This document shows, piece after piece, positions 6,884 through 14,567 of a DNA stretch of 16,111 bases. The translations under genes and the position numbers were made by a program. A model generated the notes under the pieces. That model had not been told where the DNA came from, did not search any database, and was given only the letters and a program-made list of their open reading frames with translations. The stretch is from NCBI GenBank assembly GCA_003819975.1, contig RPPU01000025.1, positions 1-16,111 of the forward strand. The letters run 5' to 3'. The stretch is from Desulfobacteraceae bacterium. GTDB lineage: Bacteria; Desulfobacterota; DSM-4660; Desulfatiglandales; HGW-15. Every line of letters begins with the position of its first letter. Positions within the stretch are counted from its first letter, which is position 1.

Positions 6884-8225
6884 AGGTAGGAACCTCTTTC
6901 CCGGCGCGGCCGGTTTTATCGTTGGGAACGGTTCGGCTCAATATTCTCAAGCCGACCACGGACAAACCGCCGTTTAGATACCAGACATAGTAAGTGGAAT
7001 TGCCCGCCCATAGGGCGAACACCAATTGGGTTATCAGCAGAACCGAAATCAGATGGCTGAACTGGAAGAAATAGGCGTTTTCTTCCCCGCGCTTGATGCT
7101 TTTTTGCCTGATTAAAGCCAGGTTTTTGAATACGCTTTTTAAGTAAATGAAAAACAACAGAAATCCAAGGATGCCGACCTCGACCAGAACCCCGGTATAA
7201 AGACTATGAGAAACCAAAGCCTCGCCGGTGTAATTAAAATTGACCTCGGCGAACGTACCGATGCCGTAACCGAAAACGGGCCTGTTTAAAAACAGGTTAA
7301 ACGCTTTTTTTATGTGCTCGATCCGGTTCTCGGCGCTCGCTCGGCCCGCGACGTTTTTTTCAATCAGCGACTCATAGCGCACCTTATTCATATCGCCCAT
7401 TTGCGTCCAGATAAAAAGGATCGCCGCGATGGCCAAAAGGAATCCGATGATTTTGTGTTTGCCCTTGAAGATACATAAAACCACGGCGACGACGGCGGTT
7501 AAAAAACCGGATCGCGACCCCGTAAGGATCAGTACGGCGAAGAGAAAAGGAAAAGAAGCAAACAGCAAAATACGGGCGGCCTTGGTCTTATAATAATGCA
7601 GATAAAAATAAGCGATGAGGCCCGCCTGGACGGACAGCATGGCCAGGCCATTCGGATTGCCCCCGATTTTATTGGTTAAGCCGGTCAGGCGATAAAAAGG
7701 CGTGCCGCCCATGGAATAATCCACATACCCCAAATAGCCTGTGCCGAGATAGGCGAAAAAGGGCTCAAAGCAGATCATCCAGATGCAAAGCAAATAGACG
7801 AACATAAACCGTTCCAATTTTTGTTGCGTGTCGATGAAAAATATCGTGAAAAAATAAAAACTGCCGACTTTCAGAAACTCCAGAAGGCCTTTCTTCATGA
7901 CGGTGCCGGGCCATTTGGACATCGGAATGGTTAATATCATATAGAACACGAACAGCAGCAGCAACAAAGAGGTGGATGACCGCAACAAACCGTTCTCCGG
8001 ACCGGAAGGCCTGCTTGCGACCGAAAAGAGGATTGCCAACAGCAGGAGCGCATTCAGAATCATGCCGATATGCAACGGCGCCAGCGAAGCGATCCGATAC
8101 GGCAAATTCATAAAATAAATGACTGTAAATAACAAAAATAAATAATAGCCGATATTGGACGGACTTTTTACGGCCGCTATGATGCGCTCTTTTCCAATAT
8201 TTAATTCGGTAGTTTTATAGAACAT
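6855..8225 (-). CDS. Wzy/O-antigen-ligase family polysaccharide polymerase or ligase
   Basis: This multi-span inner-membrane protein (456 residues from ATG 8225) joins repeat units or ligates the glycan on the periplasmic side. About ten to twelve hydrophobic segments are visible. Family signatures (Wzy_C) are LTGSRSGF (234-241), then after a polar periplasmic loop NRPVFGYGIGTF (314-325), a His in ALVSHSLYTG (H340) and LVEVGILGF (347-355). The frame extends to an ATG at 8315, but those 30 extra residues lie within the conserved end of the ligase gene, lack membrane character and have no good ribosome site. Starting at 8225 leaves an 11-base overlap, in keeping with the tight packing here. Whether it polymerises or ligates cannot be decided. 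Confidence 0.88.
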   Translation of the reverse strand: MFYKTTELNIGKERIIAAVKSPSNIGYYLFLLFTVIYFMNLPYRIASLAPLHIGMILNALLLLAILFSVASRPSGPENGLLRSSTSLLLLLFVFYMILTIPMSKWPGTVMKKGLLEFLKVGSFYFFTIFFIDTQQKLERFMFVYLLCIWMICFEPFFAYLGTGYLGYVDYSMGGTPFYRLTGLTNKIGGNPNGLAMLSVQAGLIAYFYLHYYKTKAARILLFASFPFLFAVLILTGSRSGFLTAVVAVVLCIFKGKHKIIGFLLAIAAILFIWTQMGDMNKVRYESLIEKNVAGRASAENRIEHIKKAFNLFLNRPVFGYGIGTFAEVNFNYTGEALVSHSLYTGVLVEVGILGFLLFFIYLKSVFKNLALIRQKSIKRGEENAYFFQFSHLISVLLITQLVFALWAGNSTYYVWYLNGGLSVVGLRILSRTVPNDKTGRAGKEVPTYDRDIGSQN

Positions 8226-9558
8226 GGCTGATGGCAAACCGGTATTTACCGGACCTTTCCTGGGGGATGTTCCCAATTTTATGGATTTGAATTTGGCTGT
8301 TACTTCCGAAAACATTTTTCATCTCGACGATCAATTGCGCCTCGCTGGCTTCGCTATAGATCGGTTGCGGCACGATATTCAGCCGGAACCGGTTTACGGC
8401 ATCCTGAACGATCTGCATCTGTTCGATGCCTTTTATAGCGGTCAAAGTTCTCTCGATCAACGACACTCCGGCCACCAGGGCGCCTTGCTCGGTTTTCAGA
8501 AAATCGGCCGTGCGACCCACAACCTGCTCCATTAAAGGCAAGCCCCGGCCGCAGGAGCAGCTGCGCGCGGACGGAACGCCGAAATCTTCGATTTGATAGC
8601 GAATCAACGGCATGCCCCGGTTTTCCAGATCCGTAACCACGATGGCGCCTTGTTCGCCTGCTTCGGCCGGGGTGCCGTCGCTTTTCAAAAACTCGATGTA
8701 CAAGTGGTCGACATTAAGGTGCAACCCTTCATGTTTCTCGCATTCACAGGCAATCAGACCAACCTCCTCGCAGCCGTAGCGGTTGGTGACCTTGCAGTGG
8801 AACGTCTTTTCCATGAAGGTTCTTTCCCGTGGCAAAAGCATCATGGAACTGCAAATGACGCCCCGCGGTTGTAATCCGCCGATTTTATTTTCAGCGACGA
8901 ATTTGGCGAAGATGAATACGGAATGGGCATGACCGAAAATAACGGAAACGCCGAAGCTTTGAAACCGGGAAGCGAATGCCGCCAGGCTTTCCCGGTTGAG
9001 ATTCATCGTATCGAGATAGATGACCGGGTCCAGCAGGGCCCGTCTTATTTTTTTCTTCCAGGTATCCGCAACCGGCGGATTGCCCCAGATCGCGGCCCGC
9101 TTCATTCCCAAATCCCAACCGGCCCACCGGTCGCTGCGCATGGCCGCGGCGATCCGTTGCGTCACGCAGTCTTCATCCAAAAAGATTTGCAAAGCTTTTC
9201 CGGTCGATCCGCCGGTTTTGGCCGAGGCCAGGTTTTCCTTGGCATACTTTTGGGAAATCAGGTCTTCCGGATTGAGTTGGATTTGTTTTTTGGTAAGCAG
9301 CGGAATATTCAGAAAATCCCGGTAGCTCCGGATGTCCGCCGGACGGATCTTTTGTTGATCGAACAAGCGTCGATAATAGGCGCTGTGGTTATAGGCCTCC
9401 TGAACCATAGTCTTCAGTTTGGCCCATTGTGCTTCCTTTAATTCCGCGGCCGAATGCCACTGGGAATTTTCAAGTTTCCTCAAGGCTTTCAGCTTGTGCC
9501 GGCCGTCCTTCAGGTCCCAGAGCGGGTAAAATAGATTTTTTGCAAGCCAAGCGTTCAT
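8215..9558 (-). CDS. PaaK/CapK-type AMP-forming acyl ligase
   Basis: This 447-residue cytoplasmic enzyme is of the phenylacetate-CoA ligase-like branch of the adenylate-forming family, often found in capsule and exopolysaccharide loci (CapK). The P-loop is AKTGGSTGKA (113-122). Further motifs are NRYGCEEVG (259-267), a Cys/His segment CECEKHEGLHLNVD (271-284), VVTDLENRGMPLIRYQIEDFG (its tail at 319-327 is the ATP-binding aspartate region), CSCGRG (334-339), GRTADFL (348-354) and a terminal lysine in RSGKYRF (435-441). It activates a carboxylic acid as acyl-AMP, then usually acyl-CoA; the acid is unknown. The start has AAAGGA about 14 bases upstream. It could supply acyl groups to the GNAT proteins of this operon. 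Confidence 0.88.
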   Translation of the reverse strand: MNAWLAKNLFYPLWDLKDGRHKLKALRKLENSQWHSAAELKEAQWAKLKTMVQEAYNHSAYYRRLFDQQKIRPADIRSYRDFLNIPLLTKKQIQLNPEDLISQKYAKENLASAKTGGSTGKALQIFLDEDCVTQRIAAAMRSDRWAGWDLGMKRAAIWGNPPVADTWKKKIRRALLDPVIYLDTMNLNRESLAAFASRFQSFGVSVIFGHAHSVFIFAKFVAENKIGGLQPRGVICSSMMLLPRERTFMEKTFHCKVTNRYGCEEVGLIACECEKHEGLHLNVDHLYIEFLKSDGTPAEAGEQGAIVVTDLENRGMPLIRYQIEDFGVPSARSCSCGRGLPLMEQVVGRTADFLKTEQGALVAGVSLIERTLTAIKGIEQMQIVQDAVNRFRLNIVPQPIYSEASEAQLIVEMKNVFGSNSQIQIHKIGNIPQERSGKYRFAISHVL

Positions 9559-9587
9559 TTTTCAACCCATCCTTTTGATAGATTTAG

Positions 9588-10205
9588 TTAGTCCGGGATT
9601 TTCCGCACGGCTCTGGCCGGGTTGCCCATGGCAACGACATTGGCGTCGATGTCGGAGGTGACCACGGCCCCGAAACCGATAACGCTGTTCTCCCCGATAG
9701 TCACGCCTTTTAGAATGCCGGCTTGTCCGCCGACCCAGACATTGTCGCCGAGCCGCACCGGGGCGACGCCTACGGCCGCCTCGGCGCTGTCCCGGTTTTC
9801 GCTGAGGCTGTGGAAGTCATTGTCCATGATGCGGCAGTCGGCCAAAATACACCGCGAACCGATTTCGATTCGCTTTGCGGCGCCGAAACGTGTTCCGTTT
9901 AGAAAAACCTTTTTCCCGATTTTGATGACCGCTTCGCTGCGGTGCGTGAACGGCGTGACGACTCCGGCGCAGCGGATGTCGTCGCCGAAAATGATCTGAC
10001 CCGGTCCGCGAATGATCAGCTTTCCGTTGATGCGGACTCTTTTTCCGAAAACGGCTTTTTTCAATATTTTTTCATATTTTATTCTATACCAGAAACTCTT
10101 GACGAGAGCCGTCGCATAAACCAAGGCCTGCCAAGGATTCCGCAAGGCTTTTCGCAAATGAGCCCATGCTGGGGAAGGTGTTGTAGTCTGCATTTTAGCG
10201 TTCAT
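9588..10205 (-). CDS. Hexapeptide-repeat (left-handed beta-helix) O/N-acetyltransferase
   Basis: This 205-residue trimeric LbH-fold enzyme probably acetylates a sugar using acetyl-CoA. Imperfect hexapeptide repeats run from about residue 55 to 190 (for example IKIGKKVFL, IEIGSRCIL, VRLGDNVWVGG, VTIGENSVIGFGA). The likely catalytic histidine is H132 in DNDFHSL, as in maltose/galactoside-acetyltransferase relatives, and the C-terminus has the usual VAMGNPARAVRKI. The N-terminal 50 residues are basic and helical and may contact membrane or partner. The ATG at 10205 has only a weak GGA upstream; ATG 10193 is an alternative. It follows the flippase after a 104-base structured gap and precedes the ligase by 29 bases. 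Confidence 0.9.
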   Translation of the reverse strand: MNAKMQTTTPSPAWAHLRKALRNPWQALVYATALVKSFWYRIKYEKILKKAVFGKRVRINGKLIIRGPGQIIFGDDIRCAGVVTPFTHRSEAVIKIGKKVFLNGTRFGAAKRIEIGSRCILADCRIMDNDFHSLSENRDSAEAAVGVAPVRLGDNVWVGGQAGILKGVTIGENSVIGFGAVVTSDIDANVVAMGNPARAVRKIPD

Positions 10206-10309
10206 CGAGTTCCGGCTGACAAGAAATTACCGATAATAAAAAGCGCTGTCATTCATCCGTTTATTCCGGCCTCTTTGGCCGGATTCATGCTTTTGCGGTC
10301 CGGCGCTTT
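10206..10309 (-). repeat. Nested inverted repeats between flippase and acetyltransferase
   Basis: On the minus strand, AAAAGCGC (10310-10303), starting at the last base of the flippase stop region, can pair with GCGCTTTT (10246-10239). Inside this lies a 7-bp hairpin, TCCGGCC-AAAGA-GGCCGGA (10283-10265). The right arm of the outer stem ends in TTTTTATT, so it resembles a leaky intrinsic terminator with an insert. It may lower expression of the downstream genes or protect an RNA end. No promoter is evident. Confidence 0.45.
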
Positions 10310-11773
10310 TCAGGAGCGAAAAAAAAATTTTGAATGGGTAAGAAAAGGAATCATCTGCCGGAACATCAGGATTTCTTCCCGGTCGATGATGCGTAAAGCG
10401 CCCAGAGCGACGGTGTACGAACAGACGCCCAGTAAAATGGTAAACGGCAAATTGATCTGAACCAACCATAGAATCAGGCTCATGAAAAGCGTGGCCAATA
10501 AAGGCTTGATAATGCTTTTCAACACCACGGTTCCGGCAAAACTGGTGACGTATATCCGATAGAGATAAACCGTGCCGATGCATCCTGAAATCAGCAAGGC
10601 CGCGGCCGCGCCTCCTGCGCCGTAGAGCGGAATCAACCAGAAATTAAGCGCAATATGCGCGAGAATAGACAACAGATTCGTGATCGTCACGTGCCGGATT
10701 TTATCGGCGGCGGTCAGCACATAGGCAATCAAGCTTAGAACAAAGGTAATAAAGATTCCCAGGCCCAGAATGCGCATCACGCTTACGGCATTTGCATAAT
10801 CCGCACCATAAATAAGCGGGATAACGGACGGCGCGACGAAATAGATGCCGGCTGAAATGGGCAGCCCGATGATGGCCATGTATTTAATCGTCAGATTGCC
10901 GGATGCCACCAGGGATTTTGTGGATTCATAATATTGCCTTGAAAAAACAGGAAACAGCACGTTGGACACCAGGTTCGGAATCAAGTAGAGAATGTTAATG
11001 AGTTCATTGGCCGCGCTGAATATACCGACTTCCGTATTGTTCACCAATTTGGAAATCATGATGACGTCGATCCGGTTCTGGATGATCGCTACCGCGCTGA
11101 CCAAAAAGAACGGCGTGGAATTTTTGAATGTATTCAGAATCAGGGGCCCCGATGTTTTCCAGATGATTTTGAAAAATTTGCGGTGAATAATCCCGGTGCC
11201 CAGGAACGCCAGCAAGAAATAGGTTATATTAATGATGGAGGCGATCCAAAAAATATTCCCTTGCAGGTTGACGATCAACAGAATGCCGGCAAGTCCCAAA
11301 ACGCTTCGGGATATTTCCAGTAGGGCATTGTACTCCATTTTTTCATAGGCCCGGTAAACGGCGGAGTTGGTTTGAGTGATGGCGTAAAAAAATAGAGCCG
11401 AGGATATCATCAGGATAATCTTGACGTCCCGCAACGGATAACGCAGCAGATAAAGCGCCAGGCAGAGCATCCCGAATGAAAAAATCGTCAAAAGCAGCTT
11501 CAGAATAATGTTGGTTCCGTAATATTGCTGCGATAAAGTCTTATCACGGGCCACATCCTTGATGAAAAGACCGTTCAGACCGTAATTGGCCGCAACGGAA
11601 AACAGAAGGAAATAAGAGATGGCTAAAGAATAAATTCCATAATCCGCCGGACCGAGATAGCGCGGCAGAATCAGAAGCGTGACCGAGCCGAGTACGCGAC
11701 CCACGATCTCGCTGGTGGTCAAGGAAACGATATTTTTCCCGATATTTTTTAACGTAGCGGCCTTTGGGTTCAT
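10310..11773 (-). CDS. Wzx-type polysaccharide flippase (MOP superfamily)
   Basis: This 487-residue membrane protein moves the lipid-linked oligosaccharide across the inner membrane. About 12-14 hydrophobic segments are spread along it. The N-terminal signature is IGKNIVSLTTSEIVGRVLG, then ILPRYLGPADYGIYSLA (35-51), typical of the polysaccharide-synthase/flippase family. The frame extends upstream to ATG 11974, but those 67 residues lie inside the deacetylase gene, are not membrane-like and are rejected. ATG 11773 has AAGG (11784-11781) seven bases upstream and overlaps the deacetylase stop by ATGA. A run of nine T (minus strand, 10327-10319) near the end encodes FFF just before the stop; slippage there would change only the last residues. 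Confidence 0.92.
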   Translation of the reverse strand: MNPKAATLKNIGKNIVSLTTSEIVGRVLGSVTLLILPRYLGPADYGIYSLAISYFLLFSVAANYGLNGLFIKDVARDKTLSQQYYGTNIILKLLLTIFSFGMLCLALYLLRYPLRDVKIILMISSALFFYAITQTNSAVYRAYEKMEYNALLEISRSVLGLAGILLIVNLQGNIFWIASIINITYFLLAFLGTGIIHRKFFKIIWKTSGPLILNTFKNSTPFFLVSAVAIIQNRIDVIMISKLVNNTEVGIFSAANELINILYLIPNLVSNVLFPVFSRQYYESTKSLVASGNLTIKYMAIIGLPISAGIYFVAPSVIPLIYGADYANAVSVMRILGLGIFITFVLSLIAYVLTAADKIRHVTITNLLSILAHIALNFWLIPLYGAGGAAAALLISGCIGTVYLYRIYVTSFAGTVVLKSIIKPLLATLFMSLILWLVQINLPFTILLGVCSYTVALGALRIIDREEILMFRQMIPFLTHSKFFFRS

Positions 11774-12783
11774 ACCGCCGCCTTCAGGAACGACCGGTAT
11801 TTCGGCAAGATTTCCTTGATATTTTTTTTGATCGAATTCAATCCCGTGATGTTGGAACGAAAAAAATCGTCGCATTGCACTCCCGGAAAAATTCGGCCGA
11901 TAGCCAGGCGGTCGAGCTTGCGGAAATCGCCGATCAATTCCGATTGAGTCGTGAAAGCATAGTGATAGCCGCATTGTTGAGCCAAACGTTTCGTCTCCTC
12001 GTTATAATCCGATGACTGGCCGTTGGGATAAGCCACCGTGCAGACCGGTCGCTGTAATTCCGTTTCGATCCGCTTCTTTGAATGGGCAAATTCGTGAACG
12101 GCGTCCATGGGTTTTAAATGCGACAAAATTTCGTGCGAACGGGTGTGGGAACCGAATTCGATCCGATTCTTGGCCATTTCCCTGACCTGGTCCCAGGATA
12201 GCGGCGCATATTCCCCGACCGGCTTGTCCGGTATGGCGAGATTCATCCGGCCGGCCCAAGTCAGGATTGCCTCCATTCGCGGTCGGTAATCCAGGGAATT
12301 GAGGTGAAGGTAAATACGGAGACGTGTCTCGCCTTTCGCGATTTCGTCGGTCAAATTCAGTGTGAATTTCCTCCCGCCGATCTCCGCGGTCGGTGTTCCG
12401 CTCGGCAGTGCTTCCAAAACATACCGAATCTTATCGAACCAAAGCCAGTGCGTGCCGTCGATAAAATCCGTCGTCAAAAAAATCGCCGCCGGAAGCCCGT
12501 ATTTCTTCAGCACCGGATAGGCATGAGTGTAATTGTCTTGATAACCGTCATCGAAAGTAATCAAAAGCCCGTTCCGGATCGGCTTGCGCCCGGCTATCAG
12601 GTCCAGGAATTCGCTTAAACCCAGGATATTGAAATGTCCGGCTAAATACCGAATTTGGACTTCGAATTGCGCGGGGTCGATTATAAACGGATTTTTCGAA
12701 GTATTGACCCGGTGGTAGAACAAAATCCGGAAATGGTTGCGGGATATAATCCGCGCCAGGCTATGAAAAGGTCTCAAGAGCAT
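11770..12783 (-). CDS. NodB-family polysaccharide deacetylase (CE4)
   Basis: This 337-residue enzyme removes N- or O-acetyl groups from a glycan using a divalent metal. It has LFYHRV near the N-terminus, motif 1 ITFDDGYQDNY (75-85; D78 catalytic base, D79 metal), motif 2 SHTRSH (212-217; H213 and H217 metal ligands) and YPNG (252-255). A 100-residue insertion between motifs 1 and 2, containing THWLWFDKIRY, resembles deacetylases from exopolysaccharide loci of exosortase-type systems. No signal peptide is obvious, though residues 1-22 are amphipathic. The frame extends to ATG 12933, inside the methyltransferase gene; ATG 12783 fits the family length and lies 14 bases after the methyltransferase stop. 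The ribosome site is weak. Confidence 0.9.
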   Translation of the reverse strand: MLLRPFHSLARIISRNHFRILFYHRVNTSKNPFIIDPAQFEVQIRYLAGHFNILGLSEFLDLIAGRKPIRNGLLITFDDGYQDNYTHAYPVLKKYGLPAAIFLTTDFIDGTHWLWFDKIRYVLEALPSGTPTAEIGGRKFTLNLTDEIAKGETRLRIYLHLNSLDYRPRMEAILTWAGRMNLAIPDKPVGEYAPLSWDQVREMAKNRIEFGSHTRSHEILSHLKPMDAVHEFAHSKKRIETELQRPVCTVAYPNGQSSDYNEETKRLAQQCGYHYAFTTQSELIGDFRKLDRLAIGRIFPGVQCDDFFRSNITGLNSIKKNIKEILPKYRSFLKAAV

Positions 12784-12797
12784 TGTCGGTGCACGCG

Positions 12798-13805
12798 TCA
12801 GGCCCCCGGTTGTTTTTTGAGACGCACGAAGAGCAAATCGCCCAACAGCCGACTCAATCCGGATCGGGCCAGGATGAATTCGAGGAACATTTGCGTTTTC
12901 GCATTGAACCGTTTTGCAAACGGAAAAAAGCAATTGATACCGCCCAACTGATCGATTTTCAGATGGGGTTGGAATAGCTTTTTAATCTCCTGAAAAGTAA
13001 AGTTTTCGAAATAAATCTTTCCGCCGTGAAAACCTTTTTTGGGAACCGCATGCCTGAATCTTTTTTTAAGGTTGTAATTATAGGTCGTTAAGACCGCCGT
13101 CCCGTCAACGCGTAAAACGCGTTGGATTTCTTTCACGAACTTTTGCTGTTCCGTCGGTCCCGGGATGTGTTCCAGAACCTGAGCACTGACGACTTTATGA
13201 ACCGTATCGGCCTTCAGGGGCAACCGGCAGACGTCCGCTTTCATAAACAAGATATTATCTTGGCATTCATCGCTCAATTGGCTGCGTAATAGTCTCAGGG
13301 ACTCCATGGAAAAATCGATGGCAAAATAATCCTTGAATGGCCGGCCGACGATTTCCCGCGTGATGCGTCCCGTGCCGCAGCCCAGTTCCGCAATAACATC
13401 TTCTTTGTTTGATTTGAACGCGTTCCGGAATGCACGGGCTTCATTCAAACCGTAAACCCAGTATCCGAACGTATGATATTGGGCAGCCTGGGCGTTGCGG
13501 ACTTTGATTTCATTTTTTTTGCAGTACACGATCATTCTGTCCTGTTCAGCCGTTGTCTCTTCCAAACCGGCGTGTTGCCCCATGGCGGATTCATCGTCGC
13601 ACAAGCAATCCGGCAACGCGGTGAGAATGCCTTCGCTTACGGGATAGCATTTATTGCAGGAACCGCACCGCAAAAACCCGGTGGAAAGGACATCGGACTC
13701 TTCGGTACCCCGTATTTTTTTCAATTGATCCTTTTCGATCCGGTAAACATCGAAATGATCCGATCCGCAGAAGCATTTTAAATACTTTAAATAGCTCAGT
13801 TTCAT
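12798..13805 (-). CDS. SAM-dependent methyltransferase with N-terminal Cys ribbon
   Basis: This 335-residue cytoplasmic protein has an N-terminal ribbon with C11-x-C13 and C47-xx-C50-xx-C53, resembling Trm112-like zinc ribbons often joined to class I methyltransferases. The Rossmann domain starts near residue 136: motif I IAELGCGTGR (138-147), acidic D164 in AIDFSMESL, D191 in KADVCRLPL, and AQVLEHIPG (208-216). The C-terminal part (KGFHGGKIYFENFT) is typical of the Methyltransf_11 type in sugar loci. It probably methylates a sugar or its substituent; the acceptor is unknown. The start at 13805 has only a weak ribosome site. It lies 45 bases after the GNAT gene. Confidence 0.87.
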   Translation of the reverse strand: MKLSYLKYLKCFCGSDHFDVYRIEKDQLKKIRGTEESDVLSTGFLRCGSCNKCYPVSEGILTALPDCLCDDESAMGQHAGLEETTAEQDRMIVYCKKNEIKVRNAQAAQYHTFGYWVYGLNEARAFRNAFKSNKEDVIAELGCGTGRITREIVGRPFKDYFAIDFSMESLRLLRSQLSDECQDNILFMKADVCRLPLKADTVHKVVSAQVLEHIPGPTEQQKFVKEIQRVLRVDGTAVLTTYNYNLKKRFRHAVPKKGFHGGKIYFENFTFQEIKKLFQPHLKIDQLGGINCFFPFAKRFNAKTQMFLEFILARSGLSRLLGDLLFVRLKKQPGA

Positions 13806-13850
13806 AAAACGGTCATGGGCCTGTTATAAACGCGCGTCGGTTGATAGGGT

Positions 13851-14567
13851 TCAGTTCCTCTGCCGGATAAAACGGTCCAGCTTGGTCATCGGGTAAAATC
13901 GGTCTTTAATAAAAAAAGGGAACCCGCACAAGCGACAGTAACGAATCAGGCCTTTTTTCTCGAATCCCGCTTTCCGGAAAACGGCCAGCGATGCGCCGTT
14001 CCATTCTTCGATATGGCACCATAAATTCCGGTAGCATTGCTTGCTTAAATAGGCCGCGATCTGCAGAACGGCTAAATAAGCGACATGCCGGCCCCGAAAA
14101 TCCGGCAACACAAAGGTATCGTAAATAAACGCGGTTTTGCGCGGAAAGCAAACGGTTCCGTCGAAATCGTTGACATAGACCCGGTTCCTGCCGATCTTGC
14201 AATAACCGATGATGGACTTGCCGAACAGAATAACGGCAAAGATGTGTTGATCGGCCCAGGCCGTCCGCATTTCCTTACCGAGATACATCCAGGGATATAC
14301 GCGCCTGCGTTCTTTGAGCCAATCGATCAGTTTTGCCTTGTCTTGCACGAGAAACTCAAACGAAATTTCCGTATCCGGCGCCGCGGGAGCGACGGAACCA
14401 TCCAGGCGTTTTTCAAACCAGATCGAATTCGAGGTCTTGAAAGCGAAAGCGGAGATTTTTTGGGCTGCTTTCGCGAATAGAAAGAGAACCCCCTTGCGTC
14501 GGAGTATCCGCCCGGTTTTGATTTGCAAATAGGTCATTTTGCGGCGCACACCGCGGAGGATGGTCAT
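13851..14567 (-). CDS. GNAT-like acyltransferase
   Basis: This 238-residue protein resembles the other GNAT-like proteins of the window in layout. It has a basic N-terminal region (residues 1-30), a central GNAT fold with AVILFGKSIIGYCKIG (111-126), the strand FIYDTFVLPDFRGRHVAYLAV (CoA loop FRGRH at 157-161, lacking the second Gly) and a clear terminal motif EEWNGASLAVFRKAGFEKKG (187-206). Acyl-CoA-dependent transfer to an amine is likely by family; the substrate is unknown. ATG 14567 overlaps the radical SAM stop by ATGA, suggesting coupled translation and related function. ATG 14537 (residue 11) is an alternative start. Confidence 0.82.
   Translation of the reverse strand: MTILRGVRRKMTYLQIKTGRILRRKGVLFLFAKAAQKISAFAFKTSNSIWFEKRLDGSVAPAAPDTEISFEFLVQDKAKLIDWLKERRRVYPWMYLGKEMRTAWADQHIFAVILFGKSIIGYCKIGRNRVYVNDFDGTVCFPRKTAFIYDTFVLPDFRGRHVAYLAVLQIAAYLSKQCYRNLWCHIEEWNGASLAVFRKAGFEKKGLIRYCRLCGFPFFIKDRFYPMTKLDRFIRQRN

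Noticed and set aside
8226..8315. Longer start of the polymerase-like gene at 8315
   Set aside because: The extra 30 residues come from the other frame of the conserved ligase C-terminus and have no membrane or family character; 8225 gives an 11-base overlap.
11774..11974. Longer start of the flippase at 11974
   Set aside because: The extension lies within the deacetylase coding region; ATG 11773 has a good ribosome site and an ATGA junction.
12784..12933. Longer start of the NodB deacetylase at 12933
   Set aside because: The extension overlaps the methyltransferase C-terminus and is not family-like; 12783 follows that gene's stop by 14 bases.
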